A stretch of DNA of 64,000 bases from Bacteroidia bacterium (GTDB lineage Bacteria; Bacteroidota; Bacteroidia; J057): NCBI GenBank assembly GCA_022760475.1, contig JALEFZ010000059.1, forward strand, positions 62,001 through 126,000. Direction: 5' to 3'. The first letter of the stretch is position 1. Each line of letters begins with the position of its first letter. The position numbers and the translations under genes are program-made. The notes beneath the pieces are model-generated. The model saw nothing but the letters and a program-made list of their open reading frames with translations, was not told the DNA's origin and ran no database searches. Below are positions 1-10,798 of the stretch, piece by piece.

Positions 1-2
1 AT

Positions 3-1688
3 CCTTATATCAAAGCTCAGAAGCCCGAACTAAGCCTGAAGGTTCAACGGGAAATCAATGAAAAGAACCTGGTCTTCGTAAGTAAAAACTTCCTGGCTCA
101 GCAAGACTTCACCAACTTACTCAAACACATTTTCCAGCCTCCCATCAAGCAAGAAAATAGTTTTGAGAGCCTTGAGGCCATATTGAATTACATCAGTCAG
201 ATTTTTGACCTGTTGCTGAGAGAAACAGCTTCCAGCTTCAACAGGCTTGAGTCAGAATTTGTAGTTCAGTTCCACACCCAGTTTAACCAGTTGCGAGAGG
301 TATTGCTCCACTACCAGCCCAGCCTAAGCCTTGCAGGCTTCACCCAATTGCTTAGAGAAGCGTTGCAGCGGTCGCGAATTCCCTTCGAGGGCGAGCCCCT
401 TGAGGGCATACAGCTCATGGGATTCCTGGAAACCAGGGTATTGGACTTCAAAAAAGTGTTTGTGATGGGTGCCAATGAGGGTAACCTGCCCGACACCAGC
501 AAAGGCAATAGCTTCATTCCCTACAGCCTAAGAAAAGGATTTGGACTGCCCACATATGAAGAAAAAGATTCCATTTATGCCTACCACTTCTACCGACTGC
601 TACAACGGACTGAGGAAGTACACCTGATCTACAATACGGTTGTACAGGATCGGGGAGGCACACGTGAGATAAGTCGATTTATCAGACAGATCAGGTATTT
701 CTTCCGTGAAACGCCCAATCTCAAGATCCATGAGCGAATCATAACTACCCCTTCTCCCTATTCACAAAGCCAGCCCATTCTCATCCAACAAAATGAGGAC
801 ATCAAAAAGATTCTTCATTCCAAGTACCTGGATCAATCCGGCAACTCCAAGTCATATCTTTCTGCCACAGCCATGACAACCTACCTTGGCTGCCCTTTGA
901 AGTTTTACTTCAGGTATATCGCAGGCATTCGGGAATCGGACTCAGTAGAAGAAAACATCGAAGCCAATACCTTCGGTTCGGTCCTGCATTACACCCTTGA
1001 ACTGCTTTATAAAGAAATGCTCAACCGCCCCATCGAAAAGGATGCAATAAAAGAATTGCGGCAAAATCTGGGAAGCAAACTCAAACAGGCCTTTGAAGCA
1101 CACAAATTGCCCTGGAACGAAGAACTAAGGGGCATGAATTACCTTTATAGGGATGTCATCAGGCAGCAGGTGGGTCGGATATTGACTCAGGATGCCAATG
1201 GAGATGCGTTTAAAGTCATTAGCCTGGAAGATGAGGAGAAATTTTTCACCAGCTTCGATATTGGTGGTAAGAAGGTGAAGATCAATGGAATGTTGGACAG
1301 GATTGACCTGCTGGCCCAGAGTGATACCGTCCGTATCATTGACTACAAAACGGGAACCGTAAAGCTCAAGGATCATATTCAAGTCCATGAGTGCTTTGAA
1401 GGGGTCAAATACAAGGAAGTATTCCAGGGATTTTTATATGCCTGGCTTTATAAGCGCCAATATTCGGATGCCAAGGTCAAGGTAGGTTATTACACTGTCA
1501 GGGAGTTGAGTAAGGGCATCAGGTTCATCCAAAATGGCAATGCGGTCAGCAATGCTGAATTGGCACAATTTGAGGATCTGCTAAAGGAGTTAATTGTGAA
1601 AATCCTTTCAGGAGATTATTCCCAAACAGAAGATGAGTCCTATTGCAGATTCTGTTCTTATAAGGGAATCTGCAACAGGGGGAGATAG
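3..1688 (+). CDS. PD-(D/E)XK nuclease, AddB-like C-terminal part (5' partial)
   Basis: Only the last 561 codons are present; the frame is open from the window edge, so the start lies upstream. The C-terminal half carries a PD-(D/E)XK nuclease core, with GMLDRID followed by IDYKTGTVK giving the catalytic Asp/Lys pattern. Four cysteines resemble the [4Fe-4S] staple of AddB nucleases: one in GCPLKFYF before the core and three in CRFCSYKGIC at the very end. Proteins of this family act with an AddA/UvrD-like helicase in resecting double-strand DNA ends for recombination; the partner is not visible here. The upstream part of the visible piece (FMGANEGNLPDTS) matches the inactivated helicase-like region of AddB. 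The assignment to the family is firm; calling it AddB rather than a looser relative is inference. Confidence 0.86.
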   Translation, partial: PYIKAQKPELSLKVQREINEKNLVFVSKNFLAQQDFTNLLKHIFQPPIKQENSFESLEAILNYISQIFDLLLRETASSFNRLESEFVVQFHTQFNQLREVLLHYQPSLSLAGFTQLLREALQRSRIPFEGEPLEGIQLMGFLETRVLDFKKVFVMGANEGNLPDTSKGNSFIPYSLRKGFGLPTYEEKDSIYAYHFYRLLQRTEEVHLIYNTVVQDRGGTREISRFIRQIRYFFRETPNLKIHERIITTPSPYSQSQPILIQQNEDIKKILHSKYLDQSGNSKSYLSATAMTTYLGCPLKFYFRYIAGIRESDSVEENIEANTFGSVLHYTLELLYKEMLNRPIEKDAIKELRQNLGSKLKQAFEAHKLPWNEELRGMNYLYRDVIRQQVGRILTQDANGDAFKVISLEDEEKFFTSFDIGGKKVKINGMLDRIDLLAQSDTVRIIDYKTGTVKLKDHIQVHECFEGVKYKEVFQGFLYAWLYKRQYSDAKVKVGYYTVRELSKGIRFIQNGNAVSNAELAQFEDLLKELIVKILSGDYSQTEDESYCRFCSYKGICNRGR

Positions 1689-1698
1689 ACATGAGTTC

Positions 1699-1965
1699 TC
1701 AATTATCGGACTTTTTGCCGTAGGGCATTTGAGAATTGCTTGTAGGAAGCCAATCCATCAGGATTTCAGATTCATTCTGCTTTTCTTCTTTCTTCCATTC
1801 ATTCTCCCACTTTTGCCATTGAGCTTCTTCCCTTGGGCTCAAGAGCTCATCTTTTGCAATTTCGACAGAGACATTATCCTGCTTTTGAGGCTTGTCTTCA
1901 GGAAGGTCTAATGGTGGTGTGGTGTAAGTAAGGGTAGCGACGATTATCCAACTTAGCGGATTCAT
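1699..1965 (-). CDS. Small hypothetical protein with N-terminal hydrophobic segment
   Basis: This 88-codon frame starts with a short hydrophobic stretch (PLSWIIVATLTYTT) followed by a highly charged region rich in Lys, Glu and Trp (WQKWENEWKKEEKQ). That composition looks like a real small secreted or membrane-anchored protein rather than a shadow, but I recognise no family. It is convergent with the nuclease gene, the stop codons lying 10 bases apart. Its upstream region also serves the divergent mltG. A competing plus-strand frame here overlaps the end of the nuclease gene and has no protein-like character. Existence is uncertain. Confidence 0.45.
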   Translation of the reverse strand: MNPLSWIIVATLTYTTPPLDLPEDKPQKQDNVSVEIAKDELLSPREEAQWQKWENEWKKEEKQNESEILMDWLPTSNSQMPYGKKSDN

Positions 1966-2197
1966 GATATAATAATTTTAGTAAGACGGAACAGCGGTAG
2001 TTGAGTCTTGGCTTAATGGGGTGGGTTAATACTTTACAATAAGATGTGTAGTTTCCTCCAACTTTCCCTAATCCTGGTTGATAATGGTCATCTTTAGATC
2101 ACTTTTTGCAGGGAAATTCGTAGTAATTAAAATTGGAACAAGAATTTGAGCTTTTCTTTGATTAGTTTGATGGGTCAAGGAGCAAGGAATTCTACCA

Positions 2198-2205
2198 TAT
2201 CTTTG
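2198..2205 (+). promoter_or_regulatory. Possible -7 box (TATCTTTG) before mltG
   Basis: TATCTTTG matches the Bacteroidota sigma-A -7 consensus TAnnTTTG exactly and sits 33 bases before the mltG start, a normal leader length. No convincing TTTG -33 element lies at the expected distance, so this rests on the -7 match and position only. Confidence 0.35.
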
Positions 2206-2238
2206 TTATTACAAGAATAAAAATATTTCCTCAAATAA

Positions 2239-3279
2239 ATGAAACGCTTTTTAACCAATCCTATCACCTGGCTACTGATTCTTGGAGCAGGGGCTATTTT
2301 GGGTTACCAATTGGTGTACAAGCCACTATTTGGTACCAATGTGAAAACTGCAGATGGAAAAGACATGGAATTTTTCATTCCGAGGGGATATGATTACAAG
2401 GAAGTTGGAGACAAGTTGCTTCGAGAAAAGCTCATCAAAGACCCTCAATCCTTTCATTGGCTTGCCAGAAAAATGAATTACCCCAAGCATGTCTATCCAG
2501 GTAGGTATATCATCAAGGATGGCATGAGTAACCGGGAATTGATAACTCTCCTGAGGTCAGGTTCCAGAGAAGCCATTGATTTTACTTTTGTAAAATTTCG
2601 AACCAAGGAAGACCTCGCCAAGCATGTGGGCGAACGCCTTGAAATGTCCTCAAGTGACTTTCTTGCCGTATTGAATGATGAGGAATTCCTCAAAAAACAA
2701 GGGGGACTCAATCCCGAGCTAGCCATGATGGTATTCATTCCGAACACTTATAAGGTTCATTGGCACATTTCACCCAAAGAATTTTATAAAAAAATGTACA
2801 GCGAGTATCAAAAATTCTGGACAGCTGAAAGGAATAAGAAACGGGAGAAGTTCAAACTTAATAGAAGAGAAATCATGACCATTGCCTCCATTGTGGAAGA
2901 GGAGACAAATAAAAATGACGAAAAATCCAGGGTAGCGGGTGTTTATCTGAATCGCGTTAGGAAAAAATGGCCATTGGAAGCAGATCCGACCGTAAAATAT
3001 GCGGTTGGCGATTTTACCATCAAAAGGGTTCTGTTCAAGCATTTGAAGTTTGACTCCCCCTACAACACCTACCTGTATCCAGGCATTCCTCCAGGTCCAA
3101 TTTGTACCCCTTCTATCCCTTCCATTGATGCTGTACTAAATGCAGAAAAACATGAATACATGTTCTTCTGCGCCAGGATTGATGGATCGGGTTACCACCA
3201 ATTCTCAGAAACCCTGGCTGCCCACAATGCTTATGCGGCCAAGTATCAAAGGATGCTAGACCAAATGGGTATTCGCTAA
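2239..3279 (+). CDS. mltG: Endolytic murein transglycosylase MltG
   Basis: MltG cleaves nascent peptidoglycan strands at the inner membrane and so sets glycan chain length. The 346-residue protein has the family layout: a short cytoplasmic N-terminus, one membrane segment at about residues 9-25, a LysM-like region (FIPRGYDYKEVGDKL), then the YceG domain. The catalytic motif is IASIVEEETN, with Glu220 as the likely acid; VYLNRVRKKWPLEADPTVKYA follows as in characterised MltG proteins. The length is normal. The ATG start is preceded by an AT-rich leader and a possible -7 box. It stands alone, with a long non-coding stretch downstream. Confidence 0.94.
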   Translation: MKRFLTNPITWLLILGAGAILGYQLVYKPLFGTNVKTADGKDMEFFIPRGYDYKEVGDKLLREKLIKDPQSFHWLARKMNYPKHVYPGRYIIKDGMSNRELITLLRSGSREAIDFTFVKFRTKEDLAKHVGERLEMSSSDFLAVLNDEEFLKKQGGLNPELAMMVFIPNTYKVHWHISPKEFYKKMYSEYQKFWTAERNKKREKFKLNRREIMTIASIVEEETNKNDEKSRVAGVYLNRVRKKWPLEADPTVKYAVGDFTIKRVLFKHLKFDSPYNTYLYPGIPPGPICTPSIPSIDAVLNAEKHEYMFFCARIDGSGYHQFSETLAAHNAYAAKYQRMLDQMGIR

Positions 3280-3492
3280 CAACAAATTCACATTCCTGAA
3301 CAATCCCTCCGGGCGAACAATTAAATAATTTTCAGTGGCCTCATGAAGGCTTGGCATGCTATTTGAACTGTTTACGTGACTGATCAATCAAGTTTTGATC
3401 ATCTCCATTAATCATTCGAAAATAGGAATCAAAATAAAATCGTGCCAACACGATTTATAGAATCCTATTGAAAAAATGAATAATTACCCTTT

Positions 3493-3535
3493 TTAGAGCC
3501 CAAATCATATTGTATAAATATGATTTGGGCTCTAA
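3493..3535. repeat. Perfect 19-bp inverted repeat (hairpin, 5-base loop)
   Basis: The arms at 3493-3511 and 3517-3535 are perfectly complementary and carry the core AGAGCCCAAATCATA and its reverse complement; the loop is GTATA. No T tract follows on either strand, so it is not a standard Rho-independent terminator. It may be a palindromic intergenic repeat or a structured RNA element. Confidence 0.8.
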
Positions 3536-3609
3536 TCATTTAAAAATCAGAAGATTAATCTAATGAAAAACTTTTCAATTCTTACAATTAATCGAAATCA
3601 GGAAAAATA

Positions 3610-3671
3610 ACCATTTAAACAATAAAACAAACCATTCAAACAATAAAAATTACCATTCATACCAAATTAAA
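3610..3671. repeat. Short AT-rich tandem repeat, 21-bp unit, about 2.5 copies
   Basis: Units begin ACCATTTAAACAATAAAA (3610), ACCATTCAAACAATAAAA (3631) and a diverged third copy ACCATTCATACCAAATT (3652). The first two differ at only a few positions. Too few copies, and no spacers, for a CRISPR array. Confidence 0.6.
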
Positions 3672-3741
3672 GGTAATTCAAGCATCAGATAACTATTATT
3701 GGATATGAAAGGGCGATAATCCTGGATTACAAGAGCAAGGG

Positions 3742-3791
3742 CTAGGGTTGATTCTTCCGCTTAGTGGAATTGAATCCCCTAGTTTTTTTTT
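3742..3791 (+). terminator. Terminator-like imperfect hairpin plus T tract
   Basis: CTAGGG at 3742-3747 pairs with CCCTAG at 3777-3782; inner ATTC/GAAT and TTCC/GGAA segments extend the stem with small bulges, and nine T follow. It lies 460 bases after mltG and 220 bases before the next gene, so it probably does not terminate either one directly. It could end an unannotated small transcript. Confidence 0.45.
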
Positions 3792-4010
3792 GGAGTCTTA
3801 TTTGATTTCACCCTTAATTTGCCTTCAGCCAGGCGAAATGTCTGGTTTTCCGTACAAAAACTTTGCAGCTTTTTATTGACTGTTGTCTAGCATTCTTACA
3901 AGCTTTTATCTTGGCAGCGAGAAAGCTTTTGTAGGTTTTTTATGGACTTTTTGTAATTTGAAATGCTCGCATAACAACTTTGAATATTTCAAAGTTCTGG
4001 GCAAGCAAGC

Positions 4011-6437
4011 GTGGAAAAATTATTCATCCTCATGAAACAAGCGCGTTGGCCTTGGTATGTTGTTCTGGTATTGTTTTATAGTGTATTGGCTCTATGGGGC
4101 CTTTCTTTTTATCAGGAAATTCAAAGAGTCAGAGACTTCGATCTGGTTCCAGGCCTGGAATCCTCATTTGAAGGGAATGACTGGGTAGACTGGAAAGATA
4201 CTGAGCAAGGAGTTGTGGCGGAGCGAGTCCATCCCCTCCCAGGCTACAAGGAAATTTCATTTTCCAGCATTGCTCCAGGAGACAGAATACTTGAACTGAA
4301 CCATGATAAGGTGTACAAGGCTGAAGAAGTCAATAAAATTACTTCCTCCAGACGCCCAGGTCATCTCTTCACCATGAAGATCCTGAAGTACGATCCCTTC
4401 AACAGAATCTACATAGGTGAGCGTGAGATATATGTCCAAAACGGATTCAGGCTTTCATTCTCCTTTAACTCCATGGGTTGGTACTGGCACCTCAGTGTAT
4501 GGTTGGCTGGTATTGGAGCATTTATCGCTTTGGTCATCCTGATTATCCTGGCGCCCATCGTGAAGGATCAGATTTTACAGCAGCTTGCTCTACTTGCGCT
4601 TATCGGGACTGGATTGCTTTTCTTCCTCCTTCAGCTTACCCACAACTCATATTTGATCATTAAAAATGATCTTGAAAATATCCAGACGGAACAATTGTTT
4701 ATCTTATTCTATCTAGGGCTACTGATTGTTTATACATTATGTTACTTCTTCCTTAAAATAGATAAAGGCAGATGGACAATCTTGTTTTTGTTGCCTTCAT
4801 TACTCGCTGGAATTTTCCTTTTCTTCATGAGCTATCAATTCCTGGTAGTAGAGCAGAACTTCAGGTTCTTTCATAACGTGGTTGAGAATAGCACATTTAT
4901 TTTCTTCCTCTTACATCTACTTGGAGGCACTTTGTTATACCTGAGTTCGGGCATAGGAGAAGGAAAGCGAAGAGAGCCCATTTATCTGTTGTTGGTGAGC
5001 CTTTTCGCACTTGGAGCCTTGCTATTTTTCTATTTTCTAAAGGATTCAACGGCTTACAGGGATCACGGGATTTTTGCCACCTTCATCCTGATGTTTTTCC
5101 CATTGATCCACAGCCCCATCCAGCAATTACAGTTTGGAAAAGTAAGCTTGGTCGTAACTCAAACCTTACAATACCTGGTATTTCTGATCTTTGGCCTGAT
5201 CATTTTCCTTCTACTTTCCCAACTCTTTTCATATTCTGCCTTATCGGCTTACAGGACGATTCTACTCCCCGTAGCATTCCTGATTTTGTTGGCCATCATG
5301 AGGGTTACATACTTGGCAAATGAAGACAAACTCAGCCGCTATTTTGTATCAAGCCAGCAAGAACAGCTCAATAAGATAAAAGCCTTTATTGCTCGAATAC
5401 CTCAATACTCAGCAGCTGAAAAATTACTTTTAGACCTTAAGAAGGAACTTACCGATTTCTTTCAAACGGACAATGTTGACCTTTGGAACCCACCTACCGA
5501 ATTAGAAGAAGGAGAGGAAGCAGTGGAAAAAGAAATCGATTGGGACAGGGTATATCACAAACTTAAAAATACCAATAGCATTTGGTCTAAAACAAAGGTC
5601 ATCTCCCCGCTATTGCTGGAGGATGAGGAAGAATTGTCCGCCTCTCCTTACCACTTGATCAGTCCTATTTCTATTGAAGAGGGTGATTACTTGTTGCTCA
5701 AGTTGGGAAAAAAGAAAAGAGGGGTGTACAACCTGTCTGACTTGGAGTTGATTTCACAGATCGTCCAGCAAACCCAGCTCACGCTCAACGTTCTGGTTCT
5801 AAACCAAAGAGAGGTGGAGCTTGTCCAGCAGACCTATGATGCGAAGTTGACAGCATTGCGCTCCCAGATCAATCCACACTTCCTGTTCAACACGTTGAAC
5901 TCCATTGGAGAATTGGTTCATGAATCTGCCGATCGCGCCGAGGCTGCGGTAGAGAAGCTGGCCTATATCTTTAGGTACACCCTTGATAAATCCAGCGAAA
6001 ACTTTGTAGCACTTGATGAGGAGGTGAGTTTGATCAGGACTTATCTGGAGATGGAAAAGATTCGTTTTGGTGAAAAATTGGACATCGACATAGAAATCAG
6101 GGACAACATGAACAAAGTCCCTATACCGTCTTTTATACTGCTCACCCTGGTGGAGAACTGTATCAAGCACGGTGTGTCTAAAATACTACACAATGGCTGG
6201 GTTTCTGTCATGGGATATCAGGAAGATGACTTCCTTGTGTGCGAAGTGGAAGACAATGGCCCAGGCATAGATGTCAGTAGAATTTATAAGAGCCACGGAC
6301 TCAGCAATAGCATATCCAGAATTGAGAACATCTACGAAATGAAGGACCTTTTCAATTTTCAAAATACTGGAAATGGGACCCTGGTCACCCTAAAAATTCC
6401 CCTAAGTAAAGCCTATGAAAAGGCTGGAACGTCCTAA
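4011..6437 (+). CDS. LytS/YpdA-type sensor histidine kinase with PDZ-like domain
   Basis: An 808-residue membrane sensor kinase of the His_kinase (PF06580) class. In order: a membrane segment at about 15-33, an extracytoplasmic PDZ-like region at about 60-150 (PGDRILELN), some eight membrane segments between 152 and 445, a GAF-like region at about 470-600, then the kinase. The phosphoacceptor is His623 in QINPHFLFNTLN, and the ATPase N box is LVENCIKHG with a GPGI G box near the end. The LytTR regulator follows 258 bases downstream, so they are the probable partner pair. The start is GTG; an ATG eight codons in (4032) is possible. The ligand is unknown; the PDZ-like part suggests sensing of protein termini or envelope state, which is inference. 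Confidence 0.9.
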   Translation: MEKLFILMKQARWPWYVVLVLFYSVLALWGLSFYQEIQRVRDFDLVPGLESSFEGNDWVDWKDTEQGVVAERVHPLPGYKEISFSSIAPGDRILELNHDKVYKAEEVNKITSSRRPGHLFTMKILKYDPFNRIYIGEREIYVQNGFRLSFSFNSMGWYWHLSVWLAGIGAFIALVILIILAPIVKDQILQQLALLALIGTGLLFFLLQLTHNSYLIIKNDLENIQTEQLFILFYLGLLIVYTLCYFFLKIDKGRWTILFLLPSLLAGIFLFFMSYQFLVVEQNFRFFHNVVENSTFIFFLLHLLGGTLLYLSSGIGEGKRREPIYLLLVSLFALGALLFFYFLKDSTAYRDHGIFATFILMFFPLIHSPIQQLQFGKVSLVVTQTLQYLVFLIFGLIIFLLLSQLFSYSALSAYRTILLPVAFLILLAIMRVTYLANEDKLSRYFVSSQQEQLNKIKAFIARIPQYSAAEKLLLDLKKELTDFFQTDNVDLWNPPTELEEGEEAVEKEIDWDRVYHKLKNTNSIWSKTKVISPLLLEDEEELSASPYHLISPISIEEGDYLLLKLGKKKRGVYNLSDLELISQIVQQTQLTLNVLVLNQREVELVQQTYDAKLTALRSQINPHFLFNTLNSIGELVHESADRAEAAVEKLAYIFRYTLDKSSENFVALDEEVSLIRTYLEMEKIRFGEKLDIDIEIRDNMNKVPIPSFILLTLVENCIKHGVSKILHNGWVSVMGYQEDDFLVCEVEDNGPGIDVSRIYKSHGLSNSISRIENIYEMKDLFNFQNTGNGTLVTLKIPLSKAYEKAGTS

Positions 6438-6695
6438 AATTACTACAAATTTCACCTAAATATTACAATAAAAGTTAGAGGCACGGGTTTTGTATTTAAG
6501 AAAAAAGAAACTTTCTGCTTGGCTATACTTTTAATTATCCAGATCTTTTTGGGTGCCGTTCTTTAAGACCAGGTTTTAAACTGTCCTGATTTAAAGCAAT
6601 TTGCCTAACTAATTTTTGAAGTTTCAAACCGAATGGTGGTCAGAGCAAAGTAGTAGTTGATTGGTAATGGAACCCAAAAACAAACTCTCAGTTAT

Positions 6696-7463
6696 ATGTC
6701 CAAACTTCGCGTATTAATCGCTGATGATGAGCTCCCAGCTCGTAACAAAATGAAGCGTCTACTTACAAAATTCAACGATGTTGAAATCGTACACATGGCA
6801 GAAAATGGCCTAGACGCTTTGGAAAATATTCAGAACAGCAAGCCGGATTTGGTTTTTCTAGATATTGAAATGCCAGGAATGAATGGCCTGGAGGTAGCTG
6901 GGAACATCACCACTGATCCCATGCCAGCAGTAGTTTTCGCAACAGCCTATAATGAGCACGCCATCAAGGCTTTTGAATTGAATGCACAGGATTACCTCTT
7001 GAAGCCCTTCAATGAAGATCGCTTGCGCCAGGCTGTAGACAAGGTAAAGAACAACCGCATCGAAACAGCACTTGACCCTGAGAAGTTGGTCGAACTACTG
7101 CGTCCTGAAGCTGCGGAGGAGATCAAAGTACCTTTCTCCAATAAGGTACCCATCCCGACAAGAGACCGATACAAATTGGTGGATTATGATGATGTAGTTT
7201 GCATCGAAGTGGAAGAAAGAAGCGTAAGGCTGTTCACCAAAGAAAGATCTTACCTGCTTAACCATACCCTTGATACATTTGAGCGCAAGTTGCCAGGAGA
7301 CATGTTCTTCCGGGTAAACCGTTCTTGCATCATTGGTCTGAAGCATGTATTGGAAATTGTGATCTGGTTTGGTAACCGTTTCAAGATTATCTTGAGCAAC
7401 CAGAAGGAAGTAATTTCCAGCCGTGAGAAATCAAAAATCCTCAAGCAGGTATTAAAATTTTAG
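6696..7463 (+). CDS. LytTR-family response regulator (probable partner of upstream kinase)
   Basis: A 255-residue regulator with an N-terminal receiver (acidic pair Asp10/Asp11, phosphoacceptor Asp56 in LVFLDIEMPGMNG, conserved Lys in LLKPF) and a C-terminal LytTR DNA-binding domain (residues about 155-255, FFRVNRSCIIGL). I start it at the ATG of MSKLRVLIADDE because the upstream extension begins at a TTG and adds residues not typical of receivers. The upstream LytS-like kinase gives a standard kinase/regulator pair. A strong terminator follows immediately. Target genes cannot be read from the window. Confidence 0.93.
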   Translation: MSKLRVLIADDELPARNKMKRLLTKFNDVEIVHMAENGLDALENIQNSKPDLVFLDIEMPGMNGLEVAGNITTDPMPAVVFATAYNEHAIKAFELNAQDYLLKPFNEDRLRQAVDKVKNNRIETALDPEKLVELLRPEAAEEIKVPFSNKVPIPTRDRYKLVDYDDVVCIEVEERSVRLFTKERSYLLNHTLDTFERKLPGDMFFRVNRSCIIGLKHVLEIVIWFGNRFKIILSNQKEVISSREKSKILKQVLKF

Positions 7464-7493
7464 CGTTGATATTAGTCAACGATAATTTTGTTG

Positions 7494-7520
7494 AAACTGC
7501 GCCCTAGGCGCAGTTTTTTT
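7494..7520 (+). terminator. Rho-independent terminator after LytTR regulator
   Basis: A perfect 10-bp stem (7494-7503 with 7507-7516, core AACTGCGCC) with a three-base loop is followed by a T tract. It lies 30 bases after the LytTR regulator stop. Confidence 0.92.
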
Positions 7521-7698
7521 TGTTTTGCAATATTGGATAGTTGAATCCTCTGTTTCCTAAAAAGAGCTTCTTCCTATATTTAATATTTTGAATGGATAAA
7601 TAATTCAAATGAGTCCAATCAATAGCTTTCCTACCCTTATCGTAAATGCTTTTAAACATGAATTGCTTGTGAGTGAGATTTTTGAATAAGTTTGTCCC

Positions 7699-8379
7699 AT
7701 GGCAAAAATCACACTTGTCCCCACCCCTATTGGAAATCTCGAAGACATCACCTTGAGATCCATCAGGTGTCTGAAAGAGGCAGACCTTATTGCAGCTGAA
7801 GATACACGCACCTCCGGCAGGTTGCTCAAGCACCTTGAGGTAGACACCCCTCAGACCTCGCTTCACCAGCATAACGAACATAAGAAAGTCCAGGATCTCC
7901 TCGACAGGGTGGAAAATGAAGACCTTCACCTGGCAGTTATTTCAGATGCCGGTACACCCGGAATTTCCGATCCTGGTTTCCTGATCGTCAGGGAAGCCCA
8001 GAAAAGGGAGGTACTGGTACAAAGTCTACCCGGTGCAACAGCCTTTGTTCCTGCCCTCGTAAATAGTGGATTGCCCTGCGACAGGTTCACCTTTGAGGGC
8101 TTCCTGCCCATCAAAAAAGGTCGTAAAACCAGGCTGGATTCTTTGTTGGAAGAACAAAGAACCATGGTTTTCTACGAATCGCCCCACAGGATTTTAAAGA
8201 CTCTAAAGCAATTTGCAGAGCATTTTGGGGCAGAGCGCCCTGCTTCCATATCGCGGGAAATATCCAAGATACACGAAGAAAACGTTTCAGGAACTTTACA
8301 AAGCCTAATTGATCATTTTGAAGCCAAAAGCATAAAAGGGGAGTTTGTCCTCGTTGTAGGAGGAAAAACTCCCGATTGA
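7699..8379 (+). CDS. rsmI: 16S rRNA (cytidine(1402)-2'-O)-methyltransferase RsmI
   Basis: RsmI methylates the 2'-OH of C1402 in the ribosomal decoding centre using SAM. The 226-residue protein has the tetrapyrrole-methylase fold signatures of the family: VPTPIGNLEDIT at the N-terminus, the SAM-site motif SDAGTPGISDPG around residue 88, GFLPIKKGRKT, and FYESPHRI. Length is typical of the shorter Bacteroidota forms, lacking the extra C-terminal part of the E. coli protein. It converges with glpK, the stops four bases apart. Confidence 0.95.
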   Translation: MAKITLVPTPIGNLEDITLRSIRCLKEADLIAAEDTRTSGRLLKHLEVDTPQTSLHQHNEHKKVQDLLDRVENEDLHLAVISDAGTPGISDPGFLIVREAQKREVLVQSLPGATAFVPALVNSGLPCDRFTFEGFLPIKKGRKTRLDSLLEEQRTMVFYESPHRILKTLKQFAEHFGAERPASISREISKIHEENVSGTLQSLIDHFEAKSIKGEFVLVVGGKTPD

Positions 8380-8383
8380 TTCA

Positions 8384-9898
<1,515 letters not shown>

Positions 9899-10054
9899 TC
9901 ATCAATACCAATTTTGCATATTCTTCTTTAAAATTTGCCATTCTAAAAGTTATCTGCCATAAACAGAAACAAAACGAATTGGAAGTTTCTTTTTCGTCCT
10001 CATATGAAAATCTTATCATTGATGTGAAATCCATGAAAATTGAAAAATAAATCC

Positions 10055-10750
10055 ATGAATATGAAAAATCTGATAGCCATCCTTCTTTTATTTTCTTCCC
10101 TAAGCCTTCAAGCGCAAGAAATTGGAACCGATAAATTGGGAAACTGGTTGATGTATTTTGGAATGCACAGGCTTTCAGATGATCTCAGCATTCATACCGA
10201 AGCACAATTTCGTTATTATGAATTGACTTCAAACCTTAATCAGGTTCTTCTCAGAACGGGCTTGAATTATCACATCAACTCCAAGGCAATGGTAACCGCA
10301 GGCTATGCCTACATCCCTACCGAATCCTTCGAAAAGGGTGCAAATCAAGTAAGTACAAGAGAAAACAGAATTTGGCAGCAATTTATCCTCCGCAATAAAG
10401 TAGGAAGGTTCAACTTCGAACACAGGTATCGCCTCGAACAAAGATGGGTCAGGCAAGACGAAGAGACCAACTACCTTAACAGGGCGCGTTACCGTATTTT
10501 CATTGCTGTACCTATCTCAAAACCAGCAATGGAAGATAAAACCTGGTTCCTTGCAGCCTACGATGAAATTTTTCTTGACCTGGATAGCGATCCATTCAAC
10601 CAAAATCGCCTTTATGGTGCAGTAGGCTATAAATTCAACTCAACTCTAAGCCTTCAAGCCGGTTATTTGCGTAATCATATTGGTCCCAATTGCTTCAACA
10701 GGGTCCAATTCGCCCTTTTCCTGAATACCGATCATCGGAAAAACAAATAA
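10055..10750 (+). CDS. DUF2490 family outer-membrane beta-barrel-like protein
   Basis: A secreted protein of about 231 residues with a clear signal peptide (MKNLIAILLLFSSLSLQAQ). The mature part is built of alternating amphipathic strands rich in Tyr, Arg and Gln (RYRLEQRWVRQDEE, RYRIFIAVPIS) and ends with a barrel-like segment before a charged tail. This matches the Bacteroidota DUF2490 family, presumed outer-membrane barrels of unknown function. I start it at the ATG at 10055; another ATG two codons later (10061) is equally good, and an upstream TTG extension looks non-coding. Its job in this cell is unknown. Confidence 0.82.
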   Translation: MNMKNLIAILLLFSSLSLQAQEIGTDKLGNWLMYFGMHRLSDDLSIHTEAQFRYYELTSNLNQVLLRTGLNYHINSKAMVTAGYAYIPTESFEKGANQVSTRENRIWQQFILRNKVGRFNFEHRYRLEQRWVRQDEETNYLNRARYRIFIAVPISKPAMEDKTWFLAAYDEIFLDLDSDPFNQNRLYGAVGYKFNSTLSLQAGYLRNHIGPNCFNRVQFALFLNTDHRKNK

Positions 10751-10798
10751 ATAATCGAGGCGAAATTTCTAGATTAATCCGATCAAGAACCTGCAAAA

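Larger units (their letters stand above)
3280..4010. other. 731-bp intergenic region with hairpin, tandem repeat and terminator-like element
   Basis: I see no convincing protein gene between mltG and the LytS-like kinase. The stretch holds a long perfect hairpin (3493-3535), 2.5 copies of a 21-bp AT-rich tandem repeat (3610-3671) and a terminator-like hairpin with a T tract (3742-3791). Together these suggest either a small non-coding transcript ending near 3791 or an accumulation of small repeats. The last 200 bases presumably hold the kinase promoter, but I could not pick one with confidence. Confidence 0.6.

Noticed and set aside
1633-1911. Plus-strand frame overlapping the end of the AddB-like gene
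   Set aside because: Its composition is not protein-like, and the minus-strand frame over the same area is a better candidate.
3610-3671. Tandem repeats as a CRISPR array
   Set aside because: Only about 2.5 copies in direct contact, no spacers, and no cas gene in the window.
7687-7694. TAAGTTTG -7-like box four bases before the rsmI ATG
   Set aside because: It would mean a leaderless transcript, and the six-base consensus occurs often by chance in AT-rich DNA; no -33 element supports it.
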